From assembly GCA_002898975.1 (NCBI GenBank), contig BEID01000076.1, positions 1 to 6,692 of the forward strand: a stretch of 6,692 bases of DNA, written 5' to 3'. The stretch's first letter is position 1; the number at the start of each line of letters is the position of its first letter. This document shows, one piece after another, positions 1 through 5,964 of this stretch. The stretch comes from a bacterium HR27 (GTDB taxonomy: Bacteria; Chloroflexota; Chloroflexia; Thermomicrobiales; Thermomicrobiaceae). A program made the position numbers and the translations under genes. The notes under the pieces are model-generated. The model was not told the DNA's origin. It did no database searches and saw nothing but the letters and a program-made list of their open reading frames with translations.

Positions 1-413
1 TCCGATCTTGGGTCCTGCCGACGATCGCACTCGCGCTCGGACCGATCGGGATCATCGCCCGTTACACCCGCGCGAGCATGGTCGAGGTCCTCCGGCAAGA
101 CTTCGTTCGAACAGCCTACGCCAAGGGCCTGAGCGACCGGCAGGTCATCGTGCGGCATGTGCTCAAGAACGGTCTGATCCCACCGATCACGATTCTCGGG
201 CCGATGTTCGCTGCCATCGGCACCGGTTCACCGTTCGTCGAGAAGATCTTCCGCGTCCCCGGGATGGGTCGCTTCTTCGTCGATAGCTTGATCGCCCGGG
301 ACTATCCGATGATCATGGCGGTTATCCTGATCTACGGTGCGTTCCTCGCCGTCATGAACATCGTCGTCGACATCCTCTATGGGATCGTCGACCCCCGGAT
401 TCGCCTGGCCTGA
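1..413 (+). CDS. Peptide ABC transporter permease, DppB/OppB type (C-terminal part, 5' cut by window edge)
   Basis: Inner-membrane permease subunit of a dipeptide/oligopeptide importer; it would pair with the DppC-type permease just downstream. The first complete codon is at position 3 and 136 residues are visible, about 40% of the usual 310-340. Seen in the sequence: the cytoplasmic EAA loop, which docks on the ATPase, begins at the motif RYTRASMVEVLRQDF and continues through AYAKGLSDRQVIVRHVLKN (about residues 20-55 of the fragment). Hydrophobic segments follow, then the family signature VEKIFRVPGMGRFF, a last membrane helix, and the typical C-terminal end YGIVDPRIRLA. The stop is TGA at 411-413. 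The next gene starts 24 nt later, so the two are almost certainly co-transcribed. Which peptide or other solute is carried cannot be told from the permease alone; nickel and sugar importers of the same family look similar. Confidence 0.93.
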   Translation, partial: RSWVLPTIALALGPIGIIARYTRASMVEVLRQDFVRTAYAKGLSDRQVIVRHVLKNGLIPPITILGPMFAAIGTGSPFVEKIFRVPGMGRFFVDSLIARDYPMIMAVILIYGAFLAVMNIVVDILYGIVDPRIRLA

Positions 414-436
414 GCGCAGAGAAGGGAGCGACATGC

Positions 437-1363
437 ATGGCGACGACTGGTGCTGGGATGACCGGGCGAGCGGAACGGCTGGACACGCTGGTCTGGGCAG
501 CACGGCCGCACCGGACGCTCTGGCGCGATGCGCTCAGCCGCTTGCTGGCGAATCGCCTCGCGATGTTCGGCCTCATCATGGTCAGCATCTTCACGATCAT
601 GGCGATCTTCGCGCCGATCCTCGCACCGTACCCGTACGACAAGGCTGACTTCTCCGCCGTCTCGCAGTATCCCACCTGGACCGGGAAGTACCCGCTCGGT
701 ACCGACCTCGTGGGACGCGACATGCTCAGTCGCCTCATCTGGGGTGCCCAAGTCTCGATGCTGGTCGGCCTCGGCGCGCAAGTCATCGTCTTCTTGATCG
801 GTGTCCCGATCGGCGCGCTCGCCGGTTACCTCGGCGGGCGCGTCGACGCCATCCTGATGCGCTTCGTCGACGTGATGTACGCCTTCCCGCAATTGCTCTT
901 CGTGATTCTCATCATGTCGGCACTCGGACGGGGCATGCAGAACATTTTCATCGCGATCGGCGTGACCGGTTGGGTCACCCTGGCACGGCTTACCCGCGCC
1001 GAGTTCCTGGCGCTCCGTGAGCGCGACTTCGTCGTTGCCGCTCGCGCAGCCGGCGCGTCGCCCTGGCGGATCATCACCCGCCACCTGCTGCCGAATGCCC
1101 TCTCACCTATCATCGTTGCACTGACCTTCGGCATCCCTCAGGCGATCTTTACCGAAGCAGCACTGAGCTTCATCGGCATCGGCATTCCGGAGCCACGCCC
1201 GAGCTGGGGCAAGATGGCCGGCGAGACGCAGCAGTACATCACGTCGTACTGGTACATGCCGATCTTTCCGACCATCCTCATCGCCCTCCTGATGCTCAGC
1301 TTCACCTTCCTCGGTGACGGGCTTCGCGACGCGCTCGATCCGCGCACACGCAAGCGCGACTGA
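437..1363 (+). CDS. Peptide ABC transporter permease, DppC/OppC type
   Basis: Second inner-membrane permease of the peptide importer, 308 residues, a normal full length. An N-terminal OppC-type region (residues about 28-70) contains the first membrane helix (about 42-62). The family motif LGTDLVGRDMLSRLIWGA is at 87-104. Several hydrophobic helices follow. The EAA loop runs from about 182 to 225, around ARAAGASPWRIITRHLLPN, and contacts the ATPase. The motif ALSFIGIGIPEPRPSWGKM at about 242-260 and the ending FLGDGLRDALDPR are diagnostic of DppC/OppC. The start at 437 is supported by GAAGGGAG at 421-428 and by frame; the ATG at 433 is in another frame and does not encode this protein. The gene lies between the other permease and the solute-binding protein, so it is part of one transport operon. 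No ATPase gene is in the window. Substrate remains unknown. Confidence 0.95.
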   Translation: MATTGAGMTGRAERLDTLVWAARPHRTLWRDALSRLLANRLAMFGLIMVSIFTIMAIFAPILAPYPYDKADFSAVSQYPTWTGKYPLGTDLVGRDMLSRLIWGAQVSMLVGLGAQVIVFLIGVPIGALAGYLGGRVDAILMRFVDVMYAFPQLLFVILIMSALGRGMQNIFIAIGVTGWVTLARLTRAEFLALRERDFVVAARAAGASPWRIITRHLLPNALSPIIVALTFGIPQAIFTEAALSFIGIGIPEPRPSWGKMAGETQQYITSYWYMPIFPTILIALLMLSFTFLGDGLRDALDPRTRKRD

Positions 1364-1365
1364 AC

Positions 1366-1397
1366 GGAAGGAGGTGGTGGGCCCTCGACGCTCGAGG
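1366..1397 (+). promoter_or_regulatory. Orphan Shine-Dalgarno sequence and small hairpin between permease and binding-protein genes
   Basis: AAGGAGGTG at 1368-1376 is a near-perfect complement to the 16S rRNA 3' end, yet no ATG, GTG or TTG stands 5-10 nt after it. It is followed by a small inverted repeat, CCTCG at 1383-1387 with CGAGG at 1393-1397 and a 5-nt loop. The binding-protein gene has its own ribosome site 60-70 nt further on. The element may be a ribosome standby site, a transcript-stabilising feature, or a relic. This is inference; only the motifs are seen. Confidence 0.3.
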
Positions 1398-1434
1398 AAT
1401 GCCGGACACCGTTCCGCTCACTGTGTCATCCGAA

Positions 1435-1446
1435 GAGAGGAGGAGG
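1435..1446 (+). promoter_or_regulatory. Strong ribosome binding site of the solute-binding protein gene
   Basis: GAGAGGAGGAGG ends 4 nt before the ATG at 1451; its inner GGAGG copy at 1439-1443 has a 7-nt spacing. This purine-rich run fixes the start codon and suggests high translation, as expected for a binding protein made in excess over its permeases. Confidence 0.75.
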
Positions 1447-1450
1447 TTCG

Positions 1451-3295
1451 ATGAGCGAGAAACTCCGCTGGTGGGAAGATCCGGAACAAGTCGCGTTGCT
1501 CTGGAAACGCTTCCAGGCGATCGGCCTCGATCGGCGCGAGTTCATCCGCATCGTTGGGGCTGCCGGTGGTGCGACCGGCGCGGCACTCGCTGCTGCTGCC
1601 TGCCAGCGCGGTGAGGAGGCAACTCCGACGCCAGCCGCCGCGGTGACCCCGCCACCAGTTCCGACCCCGACGCCACCGCGGGCGGTCGGCCCGACGCCGA
1701 CCGCGGCGCCGAGTCCGACTGCTGTGGAAGGTGAGCTGGCCCCTGAGCAAGTCTTTCGCACCAACCTCGAGCAGGACCCGCAGAGCTTCGACTTCAACCG
1801 GGACCTCTACTGCGGCGGCGATGAATCGTGCTTCGCCATGCTGGGTATGTTCACCCCCGACCTCGAAGTCGTGCCCGATATCGCCGAGCGCTGGGAGCCG
1901 AACGAGGACGCGTCCGTCTGGACCTTCTACCTCCGCAAAGATAGCTACTGGAGCAACGGCGATCCGGTCACGGCTCACGACTACGAGTGGTCGTGGAAAC
2001 GGCAGCTCGATCCAGCGACGGCCGCTCCCTACGCTGGTTTCCTCTACGACATCAAGAACGCCGAAGCATTCAACACGCAGAAGCCTGGCGTCACGCGTGA
2101 TGACGTGGGGGTCAAGGCGCTCGATGACTACACGCTCCAGGTAACACTGGAAGGACCACGCGGCTACTTCCCGATCCTCGCCGCCTATATCGCTGCTGCA
2201 CCAGCCCACCGTCCGTCGGTCGAGAAGTACGGCGACAAGTGGACCGAGGCCGAGAACATCGTCTGCAACGGCCCCTTCAAGCTCGTCCGCTGGGAGCACG
2301 ACAAGATCGTGGTACTCGAGAAGAACGAGAAATACTGGAACGCCAAGAACATCACGCTCCAGCGTGTCGAGCGACCGATCATCCCGAGCGAAGCTGTCCT
2401 CCAAGCGTACGAGAATAACGAGATCGACTGGATGTGGCGCGGCCCGCTCGGTCAGCTCGAGCGGATCCGCTCGGACCCGCAGCTCAGCAAGGAGTACCAG
2501 CAGTTCAACCTGTTCGGGACCTGGTATCTCGTTCCCGACCCAAACTTCGAGCCTTACAACCTCAAGGAAGTCCGTCGGGCCATGGCCCATGCAATCGACC
2601 GCGAGACGATCGTGAAGCAAGTGCTGAAGGGACTGGCGACCGTCGCCTATACCTTCACGCCGCCGGGCATGCCCTACTATATCGAGCCGGACGACAAGAT
2701 CCGCGAGCTCACCGAGTACAACCCGGACAAGGCACGCTAGTGGCTCAAGGGTACACCCTACGAAGGTGGCAAGAACTGGCCACGTGGCATGACCCTGACA
2801 CACCGCGAGGAGGGTGACGCGCCGAAGGCTGCCGCCGCGGCCATCATCCAGATGCTCAAAGAGGTGCTCGGTATGGAAATCGAGCACATCGTCGGCGAGC
2901 CGCGCGAGACCTACGAGCGCATGTGGAAGCACGAAATCCCGCTCATGTGGGTGCGCTGGTACGTCGACTATCCCGACCCGGCCAATACCCTCTTCCAGGT
3001 CTGGTATTCCAAGGCACCGAGCGGGCACCGTCACTCCTGGACGAACGACGAGTTCGACCGACTCGTTCTCCAGGCGAACGGCGAGCAGGATCCGCAGAAA
3101 CGCTATCAGCTCTATTACCAGGCACAACTCATCCAGCTGGAGGACGCAGCGGCAATCTATGTGTATAACCCGTGGAACTACGGCCTCATGAAGCCATGGG
3201 TGACGAACTTGCCACGCAACCGCAACGGTGACTTCACGCCAGCATGGAATATCTTCCTCCGGCACTACGACTATTACAAGATCCTGAAGCACTGA
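1451..3295 (+). pseudogene. Family-5 peptide ABC transporter substrate-binding lipoprotein, interrupted by in-frame TAG at codon 430
   Basis: Extracytoplasmic solute receptor (SBP_bac_5, DppA/OppA type) for the permeases upstream. The full frame has 614 codons, a normal size. Residues 27-33 (DRREFIR) form a twin-arginine-like motif. A hydrophobic Ala/Gly stretch at 34-50 and a lipobox-like AAAAC ending at Cys51 follow, then a Pro/Thr linker (about 57-92) and the mature domain. Family hallmarks include the region about 171-184 (DPVTAHDYEWSWKR), NGPFKLVRWEHD at 273-284 and KNEKYWNAKN at 291-300. After the stop come WLKGTPYEGGKNWP and WYVDYPDPANTLF, both typical of the C-terminal lobe. TAG at 2738-2740 splits this into 429 and 184 residues with no frame shift and no change in codon style. 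The nearest downstream in-frame ATG (2789) has no well-placed ribosome site: GAAGGTGG at 2762-2769 is 19 nt away. Independent translation of the second part is thus unlikely. Without read-through, the 429-residue product would lack much of the second lobe. A sequencing error, a recent nonsense mutation and read-through all remain possible. Confidence 0.88.
2738..2740 (+). other. In-frame amber stop inside the substrate-binding protein
   Basis: The codon order is GAC AAG GCA CGC TAG TGG CTC AAG, giving NPDKAR-stop-WLKG. In related binding proteins this spot (Lys-Ala-Arg-x-Trp/Leu-Leu) is usually a helix with Gln, Glu or Lys at x, from knowledge of the family. A single C-to-T change from CAG would create it. 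The six other visible stops in the window are TGA. Confidence 0.9.
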
Positions 3296-3318
3296 AAATC
3301 TTTCGAGGGACACACACC

Positions 3319-3358
3319 GGCGACCAGTGGCACTGCGGCAGTAGTGCCACTGGTCGCC
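3319..3358. terminator. Perfect 15-bp inverted repeat between convergent operons, probable bidirectional terminator
   Basis: The left arm GGCGACCAGTGGCAC (3319-3333) is exactly complementary to the right arm GTGCCACTGGTCGCC (3344-3358). The 10-nt spacer can add three more pairs (one G-U), leaving a GGCA tetraloop. The repeat begins 24 nt after the binding-protein stop and lies 10 nt beyond the anti-sigma stop on the other strand, so it can serve both convergent transcripts. Neither side has a proper T-run: the + strand continues with TCTCCCCGC, and the - strand reaches only a TTTT about 20 nt further. Termination may therefore be weak or factor-assisted, or the structure may act mainly as a 3'-end stabiliser. 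Confidence 0.75.
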
Positions 3359-3367
3359 TCTCCCCGC

Positions 3368-4114
3368 TCAGCTTCGCCGCTCAGCTGCCCAGTTCCAGTT
3401 GCAGCCAGCGACGCGACTTCCGGTCGGCTGCGGACTTCCCTCGGGCGCCGGCTCCATGGTGATACCCATCCCCTGGTAGCTGTCCCAAGCTGCGTTGGCT
3501 GCAACCACCAGCAATGCGCGGCCAGCCGGATCGGGAACGAAGATCCCGCCGTCCTCGCGTCGCCCGTCAGTCCGCACCAGCCACAACTGGTAGACGGTTC
3601 CCCGCTCCGGCGGCGGCATCCCCTCCAGCGCGACCACAGCACGTTCCCCATCAGGATCAAGATAGACTCGACCGACCACCGATGGGAAGCCAGGCGCTTC
3701 GCCTCGCATCGCTGTCGACCAGTCCGTCTCAGCCAGCACCGCCGCGACAGCCGCCTGCCGGACCATGAGTTCGTCGAGCCGCCGGTCCGCTCGGGTAACA
3801 GCGAGCACGAGCGCGATCACGAGAAGGGCTGCCGCAGCTGCCAGAAGACCACGCGCCCAGGCCAGCCGCCACCGGCTCCGCTCCTCCCCAGTCGTCGCCG
3901 CCAGGACCTGCGCCCGCAGCGTCGGCGGCGGCTCGATCTGCGGCACGGCTGTCCCCAGCCACCCGAGAGCCTCTTCGATGCGCTGCAACGTCGCGCGACA
4001 CGTGGCACAGGTTTCGAGGTGCCGTGCAATCCGGGCCGCGTCGGTCGGATCCAGCTCGCCGAGCGCATAGTCGACGAGTGCTGGCTCATGCTCGCTCAGC
4101 GCGTGTCGGTCCAT
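3368..4114 (-). CDS. Membrane anti-sigma factor, RskA family with zinc-binding N-terminal domain
   Basis: Predicted to hold the co-encoded ECF sigma factor inactive at the membrane. It has 248 residues, the usual RskA size. The N-terminal anti-sigma domain (about 1-50) contains DYALGELDPTDAARIARHLE and the zinc motif His32-x3-Cys36-x2-Cys39. A linker leads to one membrane segment at about 89-107, rich in Ala, Leu and Val. The outer C-terminal domain (about 130-235) matches RskA, with GTVYQLWLVRTDGRREDGG and the late motif MEPAPEGSPQPTG. A short tail with NWNW ends the protein. The start ATG (4114-4112) lies inside the sigma gene, overlapping it by 19 nt, with GGGAG upstream on the - strand, so the two are probably translationally coupled. 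Family members are inactivated by stepwise proteolysis; the HtrA-type protease encoded divergently is a possible partner, which is inference. The activating signal is unknown. Confidence 0.93.
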   Translation of the reverse strand: MDRHALSEHEPALVDYALGELDPTDAARIARHLETCATCRATLQRIEEALGWLGTAVPQIEPPPTLRAQVLAATTGEERSRWRLAWARGLLAAAAALLVIALVLAVTRADRRLDELMVRQAAVAAVLAETDWSTAMRGEAPGFPSVVGRVYLDPDGERAVVALEGMPPPERGTVYQLWLVRTDGRREDGGIFVPDPAGRALLVVAANAAWDSYQGMGITMEPAPEGSPQPTGSRVAGCNWNWAAERRS

Positions 4115-4677
4115 GGCTCTCGCTCTCCCGCCAGTACGTCGGCCAGTCGTCGCAGCGCCGTGCGGACCCGGGTCTTCACCGTACCGAGCGGAATCCCCAG
4201 GCGCTCGGCGATCTCCCGCTGCGTCAGCCCACCAAAATAGGCCAGCTCGAGAACCTGCCGCTGCTCGCTCTCGAGTTCGGCGAGTGCCTGCCGGACGCGC
4301 GTCGCTTCCTCACCCAGCATGGTCCACTCGTCCGGATCGTCCGGATCCCACCACTCGACCCTGCTGAGCCGCTCCTGCAGTCGCCGATCCCGCTGGCGAC
4401 GCCGAAGGACATCGATCGCTCGATTCCGCGCCATGCGCAGGAACCAGGGCGCGAACGCCCCACGCCCAGCATCGTAGAGATCCGGGTATTGCCAGAGCTG
4501 CACGAACAGTTCCTGCACGATGTCCTCGGCAGCGCTGCGATCACGTACGATGCTGAGCACGAGCGAATAGACCGATCGCGCATACCGATCGTAGAGCGCC
4601 GCGAGCGCCGACCGGTCGCGCTGCCGAATGCGCGCCACGAGCTCGCTATCGCTCACCGCTTGCAGATCACCGTCCAT
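4096..4677 (-). CDS. ECF RNA polymerase sigma factor, SigK-like
   Basis: Extracytoplasmic-function sigma factor of 193 residues that directs RNA polymerase to a small regulon. Region 2 covers about residues 24-96: LYDRYARSVYSLVLSIVRD, the acidic core-binding stretch AAEDIVQELFVQLW, and WFLRMARNRAIDVLRRRQR, which reads the -10 element. Region 4 covers about 130-185: LPxEQR-like ELESEQRQVLELAYFGGLT, then the helix-turn-helix QREIAERLGIPLGTVKTRVR, which binds the -35 element. The ATG at 4677-4675 is preceded on the - strand by CCGGAG with a 5-nt spacing from GGAG. The frame stays open further upstream into the protease gene, but that extension is antisense to the protease and has no sigma features. 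Pairing with an RskA-type anti-sigma factor points to the SigK-like group. Autoregulation from the divergent region is likely but not shown. Confidence 0.95.
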   Translation of the reverse strand: MDGDLQAVSDSELVARIRQRDRSALAALYDRYARSVYSLVLSIVRDRSAAEDIVQELFVQLWQYPDLYDAGRGAFAPWFLRMARNRAIDVLRRRQRDRRLQERLSRVEWWDPDDPDEWTMLGEEATRVRQALAELESEQRQVLELAYFGGLTQREIAERLGIPLGTVKTRVRTALRRLADVLAGEREPWTDTR

Positions 4678-4794
4678 ACCAGCTCCGGTGAGCACACGTC
4701 GGCTGCCATCGGTCCTATCATACGGCTCGTGCGACAGCGCGTAGGATTGAGCACCGGATACGGCGCGCCTCGCCGTGGGAGGGAGGAATGCTTC
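4678..4794. promoter_or_regulatory. Divergent control region between sigma factor and HtrA protease genes
   Basis: This 117-bp region must hold the promoter of the sigma/anti-sigma operon and probably that of the protease. On the - strand, TATGAT (4722-4717) resembles a -10 box, and the overlapping CCGTAT (4725-4720) is preceded by CAATCC (4749-4744) with an 18-nt spacer. That layout resembles the CC-rich -35 and CCG-containing -10 promoters recalled for SigK, which would mean autoregulation. A second CCGTAT lies at 4763-4758. On the + strand no convincing -35/-10 pair for the protease was found; TATCAT at 4716-4721 is the only -10-like match. All promoter calls are by eye. Confidence 0.4.
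4777..4787 (+). promoter_or_regulatory. Ribosome binding site that fixes the HtrA protease start
   Basis: GGGAGGGAGGA ends 7 nt before the ATG at 4795. It decides the start within a frame that is open from 4024. The ATG at 4788 is too close to this site and is out of frame with the protease. Confidence 0.7.
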
Positions 4795-5952
4795 ATGCGA
4801 CGGCACGTGCTCGGTGTCACCGCTCTCGTTGCCTTTCTCGCCGGTTGGATCGCCGGCAGCGGGTGCTTCTCTATCCGCGTCGCCACGAGTTCGCCGAACC
4901 CGACCGCACCAGCGACGCCGTTCCAGGTAGCGACGCCCGCATCCCCTCCCATGGCCCAGCGTGCGAGCACACCGGCCAGTACTGCGATCAGCGCGCCCGC
5001 TCCTGCTCCTGACGGCGACTTCGCGACCGCGATCGAAAACGTCGCACAGCAGGTGACGCCAGCGGTCGTCTACGTAGCCGTGCGATCGATCGTCCCGAGC
5101 CTGTTCGGGTTCGGGCAGATCCAGCAAGGTATCGGCTCCGGTGTCATCTTCGACGCACGCGGCTATATCCTCACCAACGACCATGTCATCGCTGGCGCAC
5201 AGGAAATTCAGGTCGTCCTCGGCGACGGACGCCAGTTCACCGGCCGGGTGATCGGCCGCTCACCGGCCAACGACATCGCGGTGGTGAAGATCGATGGGGA
5301 CAACTTGCCGGTCGCGACGCTCGGTGACAGCGACCAGCTTCGCGTCGGTCAATGGGTCGTCGCGATCGGGAACGCGCTCGGCCTCGAGGGTGGGCCAACC
5401 GTGACAGCCGGTGTCGTCAGCGCCCTGAACCGCACGATCGCGCCCTCACCGGGCGAGGCCGCCTTTGGCCCGCTCATCCAGACTGACGCTGCGATCAATC
5501 CGGGCAACTCCGGTGGCCCACTGGTGAACCTCCAGGGTGAAGTCGTCGGTATCAATACCGCGAAGATCCAAACGGCCGAAGGGATCGGGTTCGCGATTCC
5601 CATCAACAAGGCGAAGGAGATCGTCCAGCAGCTCCTGGAAGCCCGGCCGCGCCCGTACCTCGGCATCACGTCCGTCTCGGTCACGCCCGCGCTCGCAGCT
5701 GCCTACGGGCTTCCCGTGAGCCGCGGTGTCCTCGTCATCGACGTCGAATCCGGTGGTCCGGCTGACCAGGCCGGCGTTCAGCCGGGTGATATCATCGTCC
5801 GTTTGGACGATCGCGACATCGCCAATGGAGACGACTTACAAGCCGCACTCGGCATGCATCAACCCGGAGACGAGGTGACACTCGTGGTGAACCGGAACGG
5901 ACGGGAGATCAGTCTGCGCGTCACCCTGGGCACGGCACCAGTCGTCCAGTGA
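4795..5952 (+). CDS. Membrane-anchored trypsin-like serine protease with PDZ domain, HtrA/DegP family
   Basis: Envelope quality-control or regulatory protease of 385 residues. A hydrophobic N-terminal segment (about 5-23) with Cys24 (GSGC) acts as an anchor or signal peptide; the Cys context is a poor lipobox. A Pro/Ala/Thr linker (about 32-72) follows. The trypsin-like domain (about 78-285) has the full triad: His130 in TNDHVIAG, Asp160 in NDIAVVKI, and Ser239 in NPGNSGGPL. The motif GIGFAIPIN at 263-271 is also typical. One PDZ domain covers about 287-380, with YLGI at 288-291 and GGPADQAGVQPGDIIVRLDD at 320-339. The single PDZ and N-terminal anchor recall DegS or bacterial HtrA anchored forms rather than DegP, which has two PDZ domains. 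The stop TGA is 12 nt before the next gene, with the ribosome site of that gene overlapping it, so they form an operon. Its place opposite the sigma/anti-sigma genes hints at a role in that circuit; this is inference. Confidence 0.96.
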   Translation: MRRHVLGVTALVAFLAGWIAGSGCFSIRVATSSPNPTAPATPFQVATPASPPMAQRASTPASTAISAPAPAPDGDFATAIENVAQQVTPAVVYVAVRSIVPSLFGFGQIQQGIGSGVIFDARGYILTNDHVIAGAQEIQVVLGDGRQFTGRVIGRSPANDIAVVKIDGDNLPVATLGDSDQLRVGQWVVAIGNALGLEGGPTVTAGVVSALNRTIAPSPGEAAFGPLIQTDAAINPGNSGGPLVNLQGEVVGINTAKIQTAEGIGFAIPINKAKEIVQQLLEARPRPYLGITSVSVTPALAAAYGLPVSRGVLVIDVESGGPADQAGVQPGDIIVRLDDRDIANGDDLQAALGMHQPGDEVTLVVNRNGREISLRVTLGTAPVVQ

Positions 5953-5964
5953 AGGAAACCCACC

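Noticed and set aside
377..1084. 235-codon frame on the - strand across both permease genes
   Set aside because: Its product is an Asp/Glu/His/Arg-rich low-complexity protein, typical of an antisense shadow of membrane-protein codons.
1399..1614. 71-codon frame overlapping the start of the binding-protein gene
   Set aside because: Its ATG is 22 nt after the Shine-Dalgarno sequence, too far for normal initiation, and most of it lies out of frame inside the real gene with an Arg/Cys-rich nonsense-like protein.
2789..3295. Separate 168-residue gene for the binding-protein C-terminal part
   Set aside because: It is in the same frame as the upstream part, begins in mid-domain and lacks a well-placed ribosome site, so it is treated as the second part of the interrupted gene.
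1418..3313. 631-codon open frame on the - strand covering the whole binding-protein gene
   Set aside because: It is antisense to a gene with clear family motifs, shows no recognisable domain, and such long antisense frames are common in GC-rich genes. It has no separate support from a ribosome site or promoter.
4024..4794. N-terminal extension of the HtrA protease frame up to 4024
   Set aside because: This part is antisense to the sigma gene and start of the anti-sigma gene, carries no signal peptide or domain, and the strong ribosome site before 4795 marks the true start.
4678..5184. N-terminal extension of the sigma factor frame up to 5184 on the - strand
   Set aside because: It is antisense to the protease gene and its protein has no sigma features; the sigma protein starts normally at 4677 with a ribosome site.
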